DNA of 64,000 nucleotides from Bacteroidota bacterium (GTDB lineage Bacteria; Bacteroidota; Bacteroidia; NS11-12g; UBA9320), in contig NVWV01000011.1 of the NCBI GenBank assembly GCA_002746305.1, forward strand, positions 1 to 64,000, given 5' to 3'. A program made the position numbers and the translations under genes. Positions 54,258 through 62,848 of this stretch are shown here, piece after piece; position 1 is the stretch's first letter, and every line of letters begins with the position of its first letter. The notes below the pieces were generated by a model. The model worked only from the letters and a program-made list of their open reading frames with translations, did no database searches and had not been told where the DNA came from.

Positions 54258-56348
54258 CTAATGGATTAAATCAACAATACCATTTAACTGTTGTTCTTTG
54301 CCTTTAAAAGTTTCAAAATGGACTATCCAAAAATAGGTTGATTCAGGGAGTAATTTTCCATTTAGCTTGCCGTTCCAGCCACTATTCAGATTTGAAGATT
54401 TATACACTCTTTCACCCCATCGATTGAAAATATGGATATTGGCATCTTTAATTTCATTCATTTCAATGGGCATAAATACATCGTTGAATCCATCTCCATT
54501 TGGAGTAAAAACATTTGGCATGTCTATATACGACTCACAGTCATTGAATGTTATTTCAACCCAATCTGTATTGCTGCCACACATATTATTATCTGTCAGA
54601 GTGTAAGTGCCTGATTGGGATACTGTTATGGTATCTGTTATCTCTCCAGTCGACCAAATAGGATTTATGTAGTCATCATGTTTTAAGGCAAATAATTCTA
54701 CACTACCAGTATTATTTAAATAACAAACCGACGTATCAGCGCGAAGACTCAATCTTGGAAGGTTTAAAAACTCGACAAAAACGGAGTCGGAATATGTTCC
54801 ACAATCATTTGTAGCTGTGAATGTATAACTGCCTGTTTCCTCAATTATTGTTATGTCATTAACATCACCAGAAGACCACCAGGAATGATCTAAATATTGT
54901 CCATCGAGGGGATGAAGATTTATTTTACTACCTGAACACATTAGAGTATCTTCTATTAGTTTAAATTTAGGTAATTCAACAACATTGACATCATGATAAA
55001 TAGTATCACTTTCTGAATCCTTATATAGAATAAGTCTGATTCTGTATATTCCAATTGAAGAGAATTTATGCTTGGGATTTTCTGAATATGAGATGTTATC
55101 CAGACTAGAATTATCATTAAAAAACCATTGTAAGGAATCATAGGCTAAGTGCGTTGGGATAGCAGGACTAAACTCAGTACTGTCACCAAAACAATTGTTT
55201 GAAAAATAAACTCCTCTAGAAAAATTTGATTGTATAAAGTTTGGAAGCCCAAACCTTGCTGTACCGCTTTGAAGATCAAAATCTTCAAACATAAATTCAC
55301 ATCCAATACCTAACTGATTTGGTTTATGAATCACATCTAAAAAACTGCTACGATCCCGAGACACATAAATTTTTAAATCTGGACCAAGTTGCAAACTACC
55401 ATGGTTCCAACCTCTATTTAAATACATTGATATCTTTGAATTTAAAATACTATCCTTATCAAAGTGAGCTAGCGAATATTGATTAATCCTGTGGAATTGA
55501 CCAGACTGATATAGTATTTGAGAATTTGGCGAAAATTCAAAGCCATAGTTGTTGTCATTGCTAAACGTTATTGCATCTTTCAATACTCCTTTAGTATTAT
55601 CAAACCTGTAAAGCGTCCAATGGTTATAGCTCCCCATCACAATGTATTTTCCATCCGGAGATGACTTGATGATGAATCGTATTTTATTTAGTCCTATGGA
55701 AAGATCAGGGCCGATCTGAGTCAATATTGGTTTTTCTAACCCAGAGGGTGTCAAAAGGTAAGAAAACACACCTTTATTTGGATGTCTAAACACCACCCAA
55801 ATATCGCGATTATTAGAATGTAACACTGCATTTACACCTTCATGCCTAGAGCGATCCACCAGCTTAATATTTTTCGTGGTTACATCACCTTTTCCGCTAT
55901 TCAATGACATATCTACTATAGAATAGTAATACCCCAAACTTCGTCCAGAACCCCCATCAGCAGTAAACACATAATATATTTGGTTACTCCCTGGCAAGGC
56001 AACTATCATACTACTCTGTGCTGAAGAATTGTTACCATATAGTCCAGTGCCATTGGGCATTATTTTATGGTCTCTGTTCCAAATATAACTACCATCAGTG
56101 TAAAAAAGAAGTTCTCCATTCTTGTCAGCGATAGATGCACATCCTTCTAAGGTATTCATTTGACCATCACTAAGTGCGGTTGGTGGTGAAGTGTTAAAAT
56201 CAATTCCAGCTTTGTTACCGAAATACCAAATGTTAGCCTCTTTTTGAGCCATACTCATGCTGAAAACAAACACCATGAATAATACAGAGAAACACCTTAG
56301 AACGGATAGTGTTAAACATGAAAATGGTTTATCTAATCTTATGGTCAC
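54258..56348 (-). CDS. Secreted propeller protein with type B (gliding-motility-associated) C-terminal domain
   Basis: 696 aa from GTG 56348; an ATG at residue 25 would leave a very short signal, so GTG is preferred. The signal ends at MAQ35. The mature protein opens EANIWYFGNKAGIDFNTSPP and continues with propeller-like strands (GELLFYTDGSYIWNRDH), as in the Bacteroidota family with type B CTDs. Two PKD/Ig-like regions (about 440-610) follow. The end has FTPNGDGFNDVFMP and FNRWGERVYKSSN, the classic type B sorting signature, which T9SS uses with PorE/PorP-SprF partners. No SprF-like gene is adjacent. Confidence 0.88.
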   Translation of the reverse strand: MTIRLDKPFSCLTLSVLRCFSVLFMVFVFSMSMAQKEANIWYFGNKAGIDFNTSPPTALSDGQMNTLEGCASIADKNGELLFYTDGSYIWNRDHKIMPNGTGLYGNNSSAQSSMIVALPGSNQIYYVFTADGGSGRSLGYYYSIVDMSLNSGKGDVTTKNIKLVDRSRHEGVNAVLHSNNRDIWVVFRHPNKGVFSYLLTPSGLEKPILTQIGPDLSIGLNKIRFIIKSSPDGKYIVMGSYNHWTLYRFDNTKGVLKDAITFSNDNNYGFEFSPNSQILYQSGQFHRINQYSLAHFDKDSILNSKISMYLNRGWNHGSLQLGPDLKIYVSRDRSSFLDVIHKPNQLGIGCEFMFEDFDLQSGTARFGLPNFIQSNFSRGVYFSNNCFGDSTEFSPAIPTHLAYDSLQWFFNDNSSLDNISYSENPKHKFSSIGIYRIRLILYKDSESDTIYHDVNVVELPKFKLIEDTLMCSGSKINLHPLDGQYLDHSWWSSGDVNDITIIEETGSYTFTATNDCGTYSDSVFVEFLNLPRLSLRADTSVCYLNNTGSVELFALKHDDYINPIWSTGEITDTITVSQSGTYTLTDNNMCGSNTDWVEITFNDCESYIDMPNVFTPNGDGFNDVFMPIEMNEIKDANIHIFNRWGERVYKSSNLNSGWNGKLNGKLLPESTYFWIVHFETFKGKEQQLNGIVDLIH

Positions 56349-56561
56349 CTGATAAAGATAGTTTGGTTTCTAGCTTAGTGCAATTATTTATCTTAATCTG
56401 ACCGTAATTCTACATTCAATGGCGATTTGACGAAACTAACCAATCTAAGATACGTAAATATTTATTTGATTTTATCCTCTATTTTATGAGTGCAACGTAT
56501 AGATGTATAAACGGGTTTGGGTGTCCCAACAAGATGAGCATGTAAATGAAGTGTCTACGGA
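56349..56561 (+). other. Short intergenic region before the accessory segment
   Basis: 213 bases, AT-rich, no supported gene. It probably holds the promoter of the minus-strand propeller gene. TATCTTTA at 56352-56359 on the minus strand is a near match to TAnnTTTG. Confidence 0.3.
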
Positions 56562-56756
56562 GTGACATGCTATCTTGCTAAAGCTGATAAAGAGGCTGGG
56601 TATTCACAAAAGGGTTTAATCAAATTATCAAAGGATTTGAAGAATTCTCAGACTCTGAAGAAAGAAAGCACTAATACTGAAGCACCAATACAGTACAATA
56701 GTAGTTCCTTTGACTCATCTTTGGAAGGGCCGCCAAAATCAGAAATTCAGTTATGA
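56562..56756 (+). CDS. Short ORF, doubtful (possible toxin-tail fragment)
   Basis: 64 aa from GTG, with no ribosome site. The sequence is Lys/Ser-rich (GLIKLSKDLKNSQTLKKES) and ends GPPKSEIQL. It overlaps the following lipoprotein start by 4 nt (ATGA), which is the only real support. It could be the leftover C-terminal end of a larger protein whose downstream partner is the lipoprotein, as in toxin/immunity cassettes. I recognise no domain. Confidence 0.25.
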   Translation: MTCYLAKADKEAGYSQKGLIKLSKDLKNSQTLKKESTNTEAPIQYNSSSFDSSLEGPPKSEIQL

Positions 56757-57250
56757 AAATAAAAATATACTTAGCTCTCTTCATTAGTTCCATGCTGATA
56801 GGGTGCAACTTATTCCCATTAGGAACACCTAAGAATGAAGAGAATCCTAATAATGTAAGGGAAAAACATAAGAGTTCTAACTATAAATATAAGCACAAAG
56901 AATTATCTGATACGATTTTAAGAGATGTGTTAAACATAGAAAGCAAAACAATTGGACATTTGATTGATGAAAATAATCTAACATATAAAGTAATAATTGA
57001 TTATCGTGAACTACAAATGAGTGAAACCATTAGAGGTATATCTTACGTAATTTTATGCGGAACAAAGGATAGTTTTTTTTATCGATATGATTCGTATGAA
57101 TTATTGCCACATGAAGCAAAGTTGGATAAATTATATTATGTTGAAGATGGCAAGACCAAAGAGATTAATTTTAAAAATCCATTGCACCTATTATGTTCTC
57201 CAAATGGATGCTTTGAAGGGACTAAGATAGAACCAGAAATTTTCAAGTAA
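56753..57250 (+). CDS. Hypothetical lipoprotein
   Basis: 165 aa with a lipobox LIGC (Cys18). The linker is polar (PKNEENPNNVREKHKSSNYK), followed by about 100 residues of mixed structure (TIRGISYVILCGTKDSFFYR) and a C-terminal segment with two Cys (LLCSPNGCFEG). No family is recognised. It overlaps the short upstream ORF and has no partner downstream. A small orphan lipoprotein in such a decayed region is compatible with an immunity protein that lost its toxin, but this is a guess. Confidence 0.6.
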   Translation: MKIKIYLALFISSMLIGCNLFPLGTPKNEENPNNVREKHKSSNYKYKHKELSDTILRDVLNIESKTIGHLIDENNLTYKVIIDYRELQMSETIRGISYVILCGTKDSFFYRYDSYELLPHEAKLDKLYYVEDGKTKEINFKNPLHLLCSPNGCFEGTKIEPEIFK

Positions 57251-57381
57251 TTAAATCTGGTATATTAGGTAGTGGGCAGTGTATCAAGATAACACGCCAC
57301 GTGAAAGTATAACAAAAGTGTTCCAACATTGGGATAATCCAGTAAAATGGTAGTTCTCACGAATTTAGGCACTCTGGAGGA

Positions 57382-57630
57382 ATGTTTCATATTCTTGCAG
57401 GAGTTATGAAGGAACATGCTGCCAACAAGCTAAACATGCTGCGACTATATAGAGGTCCCTACAAGAATATGGGGACTGGCGGGGGCTTAATGAATCTTTT
57501 AAGAGGTCAGCCAGGTTATCCAGAAAAACATAAGACGACAAAAAGTACTGAAAAAAGAGATGCTTCAATTGGGAGTTCAGGACCAAGTTCAGGAATGGGG
57601 TTGAAACATCAAATAGATTTGGAATTATAA
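57382..57630 (+). CDS. Short ORF, possible C-terminal fragment
   Basis: 82 aa; the frame is open from 57346 without a better start. It contains MKEHAANKLNMLRLYRGPYK and a Gly/Ser-rich tail (DASIGSSGPSSGMGLKHQ). It ends 19 nt before the next gene. There is no signal peptide and no recognised domain. The composition, the missing start region and the position before a small secreted protein suggest the end of a larger lost gene. Confidence 0.3.
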   Translation: MFHILAGVMKEHAANKLNMLRLYRGPYKNMGTGGGLMNLLRGQPGYPEKHKTTKSTEKRDASIGSSGPSSGMGLKHQIDLEL

Positions 57631-57649
57631 AATATTAAAGAAGAATAAA

Positions 57650-58072
57650 ATGAGTAAAAGGGTAATTTTAGTATATGTCTTAGCCTTTCTAGCATTGACT
57701 AGTAAGAGTAGTTTAAATATTGCAAATTCTCAGATGGATAGTACAAAGTTGGACATTATATACTACGGACTTGTTAAAAGTAACGAAAAAATGTACATAG
57801 GTGTTCAAGGTCAGTGGAGAGAGATTTTAATCGATAGAATCACACTTTTGGACTCCGTGTCTTTTATGTTAATGAATCATCTTACTTTTGACAATGTTCA
57901 AATTTTGCGGGTTAAGTCTTTCCTTGGCATGAAGTTAAAAAAACATTACAGCATAGTCCCATACGGTGTATGGGGCAACTTTCTTGTAATTCAACGAAGC
58001 TATCGTGTGAAACGGAAATTTAGGTTTGGGCACTATTGGGTTAATGATAAAAGAGATTTACTTGCAATTTAA
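57650..58072 (+). CDS. Hypothetical small secreted or membrane-attached protein
   Basis: 140 aa with a ribosome site (AAGAAG) before ATG and a hydrophobic N-terminus (VILVYVLAFLALTSKSSL) that reads as a signal peptide. The mature part has KMYIGVQGQWREILIDRI and ends in a basic strand region (RVKRKFRFGHYWVNDKR). The family is not recognised. It could be an immunity-like protein for the upstream fragment; this is inference from gene order only. Confidence 0.5.
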   Translation: MSKRVILVYVLAFLALTSKSSLNIANSQMDSTKLDIIYYGLVKSNEKMYIGVQGQWREILIDRITLLDSVSFMLMNHLTFDNVQILRVKSFLGMKLKKHYSIVPYGVWGNFLVIQRSYRVKRKFRFGHYWVNDKRDLLAI

Positions 58073-58103
58073 AAAGGGTGGTGTACCAAAGGAGGATATC
58101 GAA

Positions 58104-58130
58104 GATAAATAACTACTGAGCCTAGTTTAA
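58104..58130 (+). repeat. 27-nt direct repeat, copy 2
   Basis: The counterpart of 54203-54229 (24 of 27 identical). It lies 17 nt after the stop codon of the broken type B CTD remnant, as copy 1 lies after the intact gene. Confidence 0.7.
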
Positions 58131-58147
58131 TGGTTGGGAGAAAGTTT

Positions 58148-58333
58148 TTAGTAAATTACTGCAACTGTTCCAGATGTCATATGACCCTGTCCCCAAATGT
58201 CATCATAGCTTAGAATCCAGAAGTATGTGCTTTGCGGTGGTTGTGAAGATTTATAGTTACCACTCCATTTAGTTGTATTGTTTTCAGAAGTAAAGATTAA
58301 TTCTCCTCTGCTGGAACCAGCTTGTAGCTGGTT
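58148..58333 (-). pseudogene. 3' remnant of a second type B CTD (gliding-motility-associated) gene
   Basis: On the minus strand, 61 codons in frame before TAA (58148-58150) encode the end of a type B sorting domain: TKWSGNYKS, then PPQSTYFWILSYDD and a last strand SGTVAVIY. The intact gene at 54258 has the equivalent WNGKLNGKLLPESTYFWIVHF. A stop codon (58334-58336) and a hairpin interrupt the frame upstream, and the remainder of the gene is missing. This is therefore a truncated paralogue. Confidence 0.75.
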
Positions 58334-58334
58334 C
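58314..58334. repeat. 9-bp inverted repeat at the broken end of the CTD remnant
   Basis: GAACCAGCT (58314-58322), spacer TGT, AGCTGGTTC (58326-58334). The repeat marks the junction where the remnant stops being similar to the type B CTD. Confidence 0.6.
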
Positions 58335-58443
58335 TATAAAGCAATACGAAGTGAGATTTCTGGTTTGTAGCTAGTAGTATGAGATATCTACTTTTGACTA
58401 GACAAAAGGTTAGAGATTATTGTAGCTTTCAATAATTAAAACA

Positions 58444-58545
58444 ATGAAAAGAAAACAAGGACGACATTACACACAAGAGTTTAAGCAAAAAGCTGTAGAA
58501 CTTACCTATGCCAGAGGCAATGTAAAACAAATCAATGCAGGTTAA
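58444..58545 (+). pseudogene. Truncated IS3-family transposase OrfA
   Basis: The ATG starts MKRKQGRHYTQEFKQKAVEL and continues TYARGNVKQINAG to TAA, 33 codons. This is the start of an IS3-type OrfA helix-turn-helix (typical Y-T-x-E-F-K-x-K-A-V-E-L). A normal OrfA is about 90-120 aa and is followed by OrfB, and both are missing here. The frame breaks directly before the palindrome at 58549. Confidence 0.75.
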
Positions 58546-58548
58546 TGC

Positions 58549-58570
58549 AACAGAACCTATAGGTTCTGTT
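58549..58570. repeat. 22-bp perfect palindrome
   Basis: AACAGAACCTA followed directly by its complement TAGGTTCTGTT. It lies between the broken OrfA and the minus-strand lipoprotein gene (11 nt from the lipoprotein stop). It could be a terminator for that gene or an IS-related site. Confidence 0.6.
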
Positions 58571-58580
58571 AATAGTTTTC

Positions 58581-59123
58581 TTAGTCAGTAACTTTTAATG
58601 TAGCTCGGTCTAAAATGCCATTTTTAAAAAAAAAAAATGATGCGTAATCTTTAGCTTTGATTTTATCCCCTAAGGGTTTCCCTGTAATGTCATTTACAAA
58701 CATTCTATAGCATTTAGAGCTATATTTAGTGCCGTAATATTCTTGATCTATTGAGTAAAGTGGTGAAGTAAAACTTTGATCTAAAGTTGTATATAAAAAA
58801 GCATATCCACTCATTATCATATAAAGTTTATAATCATTTTCCTCTGCATAGTTTTCAAGGTAGGGTAAAGGCACGCAGTATTCAGAACTACACCCGTTAG
58901 CGAAAATATAGACAATAGATTTTTCGTTATTTTTTAACTCTTTTTTTAATTGCTGACCGTTTATTTCGTAAATATTTCTACTTTCAGTATTACTAAAACT
59001 ATCTAATTCTTTAACACGGCTTCTTTCATCTTCACTTAACTTTTCATAGTCATTTGTGATGCCATATATCTGACAACTTGAAATGAGCACTAATATTGAT
59101 AAATAATAAATACTTTTTTTCAT
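58581..59123 (-). CDS. Thioredoxin-like-fold lipoprotein with a homopolymer tract
   Basis: 180 aa with lipobox SSC (Cys17). After a charged linker the sequence SIVYIFANGCSSEYCVPLPY (Cys78 and Cys83) places two cysteines where a thioredoxin active site would lie, but with four residues between them instead of two. The later part has the strand/helix order of such a fold. A run of 12 T in the coding strand (plus-strand A at 58626-58637) encodes F163-F166, 14 codons before the end. It is the only intact gene between the IS remnant and the next regulatory pair. Confidence 0.65.
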   Translation of the reverse strand: MKKSIYYLSILVLISSCQIYGITNDYEKLSEDERSRVKELDSFSNTESRNIYEINGQQLKKELKNNEKSIVYIFANGCSSEYCVPLPYLENYAEENDYKLYMIMSGYAFLYTTLDQSFTSPLYSIDQEYYGTKYSSKCYRMFVNDITGKPLGDKIKAKDYASFFFFKNGILDRATLKVTD

Positions 59124-59796
59124 ATGTGAGTTAATTGCTACTAAGACTAGATTTTTTGATTATTAAGTAGTTCCTGACTGTGAGGCTTGCCACAATAATT
59201 TTCTGTCTCCCAAATTTAACCTTAAACTTAAGAATGTCAAGTGGGCTTAAAGAATCAAGGCCAGACGAGTTAAATATCTCAATAGTTTGTAGAACAGGAT
59301 TATCGGACCCTCAAACGACGGATATCAATAACTACAGGATTCAAAGAATTTGAATCCGTTCAGAGAACACTTGCAGGAATAGAAATCATAAATACTATCA
59401 GAAAAGACTAACTTACAAATTCAAGAAAAGTTGGTCTGCTACATTTAAGTCTCTTGCTGCTTAGCCTTTGAATAAGGGGAGGATTAATGCGACAGAACCG
59501 TCATGAGTCTCGCAAGTCAAACGGGTCATCTACGAACTCTTTAATTTCACGTTTATATCCTTAAGTATTTCACTTATGGGTTTGTATAGCTAAGAAATGG
59601 GTTTGCTATTTTTCTTCTAGTACAAATCTGTATACTTGAACGATATACTAGTGACAAACTGTATTTAAAAGGTATAAATAAGCTTAGCTGTAAAGTAGTG
59701 TTTACTTTAAATCAGGACGCTTGAAATAATTTAAATGACATTCACTTATTATAGTAATTTTGAATCTAAATAATTGAAGCACATACATATTTATCA
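59124..59796 (+). other. 673-bp intergenic region
   Basis: No credible ORF on either strand. The sequence has many stops in all frames. Near the end there is TAATTTTG (59755-59762), a TAnnTTTG match 34 nt before the kinase start, with no TTG at the usual -33 distance. The remainder may be degraded accessory DNA. Confidence 0.5.
59755..59762 (+). promoter_or_regulatory. -7 element of the TPR-kinase operon
   Basis: TAATTTTG matches TAnnTTTG and lies 34 nt before ATG 59797. Confidence 0.4.
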
Positions 59797-61989
59797 ATGA
59801 ATTCAATTTATAAATACATTCTTTTTTTATGCATTACGTTATTTGTTTGGGTCATTGGATTCTCGCAAAATTCGGTAATTGACAGTTTGACAAATGAATT
59901 GTCCATTCATCAGCAAAAAGATACAGGCAGAGTTAAATTGCTAAATACAGTTGCCTTTAAGAATTACGGTCTTGATCAAGCTAAGCTGAGGAAATATGCT
60001 GAGGAAGCAGTGACTTTAGCACAAGAAATTGACTATCCTAAAGGGGAGGCAAGAAGTTGGTACTTATTGAGTATTTTTCATTTATCTAAAGGAGGTTTGG
60101 ATAGTGCAATGACAACAATTAATAAATCATTGAACCTGTACACTAAAATTGATAACTTAATTGGAGTCTCATCCTGTTATGATCTTATTGGGACCATAAG
60201 TAGGTTTCAAGAAGATTTTGAAAAATCTGTATCCTATTACAATAAGGCATTGAAAATAGTGAAAGACAAAGGGGATCACATGAAAGCCGCTGGTTTTATT
60301 GGCAATATAGGTGCCGTGTATTCTACCATGGGAGAGTATGATAAAGCAGTGACCTCCTACATGGAAGCTATTGTAATCTTTGATAGTTTAAAAGCTAAAA
60401 AAAAATCTTTAAACCCACTTAATAATATTGCACTTACTTACGCAAGACAAGGCAGAAACACAGAGGCCTTAGCTTATTTTCAAAAATGTTTGTCTGGTTA
60501 TAGAGAAAACGGAAACAAAATTTTTGGTGCTAGTATTCTCTTAAATATTGGGCTGGTTTATTCTAACATTAACGAATACGACAAAGCATTACTTCATATC
60601 AAAGAGGCTTTGGAAATTAGCAAAGAACTAGGAAACGAATTAGAAGTTGCAAAATGTTTCACCTCTATTGGAAGTGCTTTTTTTTCTAAAAATGAATATG
60701 ATACAGCACTTAGTTATTTCAATAAAAGTTTGGAAATAAGTGATAGACTTGGCAGTAAAGAGGGTAGATACAACAGCTATACCAATATAGGAAATCTTCA
60801 TTTAGAAAGAGCGGAGCTTAATCTTGCTTTACAGAACTTTAAAAAGAGTGTGGAAGTAAGTACTTCATCAGGTTCCAAACGCTTAATTGGTAATTCTCAC
60901 ATTGCATTAGGAGCTACTTATTATGAATTAGAAAACTACAATAAGGCTTTTGATAATGTTAGCAAAGGAATAAAAATAGCAGAAGAATTATCTCTTGTAA
61001 ACTCTCAAAAAAAGGCAAACTTAGTGTTGTCTAAAATATATGAGAAGCAAGGTAATTATATAAAGGCTCTAGAAAAGTACAAGCTGCATAAATCACAAAG
61101 TGATAGCTTATTAAACAGAGAAAGTATTGAAACCATTACTCAGTTAGAGTTCGAATATAAATATCAACAAGAACGTGATTCTGCTAAAATGCGAGAATTG
61201 ATGCTAATCAATACCGTGAAGTCAACTTCTCAAAATTTGGAACAGTCTCAACGAAATTCATTCATTGCTATTATTGTTTTTCTATTGATCACAATGCTTT
61301 TAGGAGGTATTATTTTCTTTTTAAAATTGCGAAATCAAAAATCAAAAAATCAAAAAATAGTCATAGAGCAGAAGTTATTACGGTCTCAAATGACACCACA
61401 TTTTATTTTTAATTCACTGTCTGTTTTGCAAGGGATGATTTTGAATAAAGAAGAACGATCCATCACATACCTTTCTAAATTTTCTAAACTACTCAGGGCC
61501 ACACTAGAAAACTCTCGGTATAAAACCGTAACACTTTCCAAAGAGCTATCTGCTATAGATAGCTATATGGCACTTCAAAATCTAGACGTATCCACTCCAT
61601 ATAACTATCATCTGTCATTAGATTCAACAATTAATAGTGACACCCTTAAGATACCTCCAATGTTAATTCAGCCTTTTATAGAAAATGCTACGGAGCATGC
61701 TTTCGTAGATAAGAAAGAGAACAAAGAGATTAGTGTGCAAATAACTTTTGAGCAAGAAAAACTAGTTGTTACCATAGCCGATAATGGAATAGGAATCAAC
61801 ACAGACTTACAAAAGTCAAGCAACACTAAAAAATCATTGGCAACGGCTATTACTTCAGAACGATTAGAAATGATATCTAAGGACTTTAAAATGAAAGGAT
61901 CTTTAAGTATTCAGAATAGAGAATCATTCGGTGAACAGGGGACATTAGTTACCTTAGTTATCCCATATAAAATTAATCTGGTACAATGA
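59797..61989 (+). CDS. TPR-containing LytS/YehU-type sensor histidine kinase
   Basis: 730 aa. Signal peptide (to about FSQ24), about eight to nine tetratricopeptide repeats (about 35-440; AYSTMGEYDKAVTSYMEA type), a TM helix (about 489-511), a coiled segment, the His_kinase domain with H535 in QMTPHFIFNSL, and HATPase (E629-N630 in PFIENATEHAF, DNGIGI). This is the common Bacteroidota class with a periplasmic TPR sensor and a LytS-type kinase. It overlaps the LytTR regulator by 4 nt (ATGA), so the pair is coupled. The signal bound by the TPR region is unknown. Confidence 0.94.
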   Translation: MNSIYKYILFLCITLFVWVIGFSQNSVIDSLTNELSIHQQKDTGRVKLLNTVAFKNYGLDQAKLRKYAEEAVTLAQEIDYPKGEARSWYLLSIFHLSKGGLDSAMTTINKSLNLYTKIDNLIGVSSCYDLIGTISRFQEDFEKSVSYYNKALKIVKDKGDHMKAAGFIGNIGAVYSTMGEYDKAVTSYMEAIVIFDSLKAKKKSLNPLNNIALTYARQGRNTEALAYFQKCLSGYRENGNKIFGASILLNIGLVYSNINEYDKALLHIKEALEISKELGNELEVAKCFTSIGSAFFSKNEYDTALSYFNKSLEISDRLGSKEGRYNSYTNIGNLHLERAELNLALQNFKKSVEVSTSSGSKRLIGNSHIALGATYYELENYNKAFDNVSKGIKIAEELSLVNSQKKANLVLSKIYEKQGNYIKALEKYKLHKSQSDSLLNRESIETITQLEFEYKYQQERDSAKMRELMLINTVKSTSQNLEQSQRNSFIAIIVFLLITMLLGGIIFFLKLRNQKSKNQKIVIEQKLLRSQMTPHFIFNSLSVLQGMILNKEERSITYLSKFSKLLRATLENSRYKTVTLSKELSAIDSYMALQNLDVSTPYNYHLSLDSTINSDTLKIPPMLIQPFIENATEHAFVDKKENKEISVQITFEQEKLVVTIADNGIGINTDLQKSSNTKKSLATAITSERLEMISKDFKMKGSLSIQNRESFGEQGTLVTLVIPYKINLVQ

Positions 61990-62771
61990 AAGCATTAATT
62001 GTAGAAGACAAAGAGCATATTAGAAAAGGTCTCCAGCTTTTATTGGCTTCTTTAGATGATAAGATTATAGTAATAGGAGAATGTGAATCTGTAAAGGAGG
62101 CAGTCGTAGTAACAAATGCTTGTAAACCGGATTTGATTTTCCTAGACATTAACCTTACAGACGGTACCGGATTTGATTTTTTAGACCAAACCAAGCACCT
62201 TCAATTTAAAATTATTTTCATAACAGCTTACGAGGAATACGCATTGCAAGCCCTAAAAATAGGAGCTGTGGACTACCTTTTAAAACCGGTAGATATTGAA
62301 GAACTTAAGGCTGCAATACATAAAGTGAGTGCACTCACTTTAGAAACACAAAAACAACAAATATCTACAGCAAGAAAGGTGTTAAATGATGATGACGATA
62401 CATTAGTACTCTCACTCCAAGAATCTTTTCAGGTTATAGATTTAAAGGAACTAATGTACTGTGAATCAGATAAAGGTTATACGACATTTTACCTAAACAA
62501 TGGCAAGAGGTACTTGGCGTCAAAATCGCTCAAAGGTTTTGAAGAAAAGCTATCAAATGAAAGCTTCACCAGACCACATCAATCCTTCATTGTAAATTTG
62601 AAGTATATAGACAAGTACGATAAATCAGGCACTATCCATTTAAAAAATGGGGCAAAAATTCCTGTTTCTTCCCGAAAAAAAGATTCCTTTCTCTCCAGAC
62701 TTCTAAGTAGAAATCAAAAAAAAATAGGGTCTAAGACGAATATGCATCCAACTTTTACGGATATGGTTTGA
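61986..62771 (+). CDS. LytTR-family response regulator
   Basis: 261 aa. The receiver has E7-D8, phosphorylation site D54 (IFLDINLTDG) and K100 (DYLLKP). The C-terminal LytTR DNA-binding domain begins with FQVIDLKELMYCESDKGYT and contains SFIVNLKYIDKYD and KIPVSSRKK. It is the direct partner of the preceding kinase. The next gene starts 77 nt downstream in the same direction and could be its target, which cannot be proven here. Confidence 0.95.
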   Translation: MKALIVEDKEHIRKGLQLLLASLDDKIIVIGECESVKEAVVVTNACKPDLIFLDINLTDGTGFDFLDQTKHLQFKIIFITAYEEYALQALKIGAVDYLLKPVDIEELKAAIHKVSALTLETQKQQISTARKVLNDDDDTLVLSLQESFQVIDLKELMYCESDKGYTTFYLNNGKRYLASKSLKGFEEKLSNESFTRPHQSFIVNLKYIDKYDKSGTIHLKNGAKIPVSSRKKDSFLSRLLSRNQKKIGSKTNMHPTFTDMV

Positions 62772-62848
62772 CCAAATGCAAAAGTAGATTCACTGTTTTT
62801 TTGAAGTTTTCTTTATTTCACCTTTGAGAAATATAGACGATAATAAAA

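Noticed and set aside
59124..59796. tRNA or small RNA gene in the long intergenic region
   Set aside because: No cloverleaf, T-loop motif or strong hairpin with a T-tract was found.
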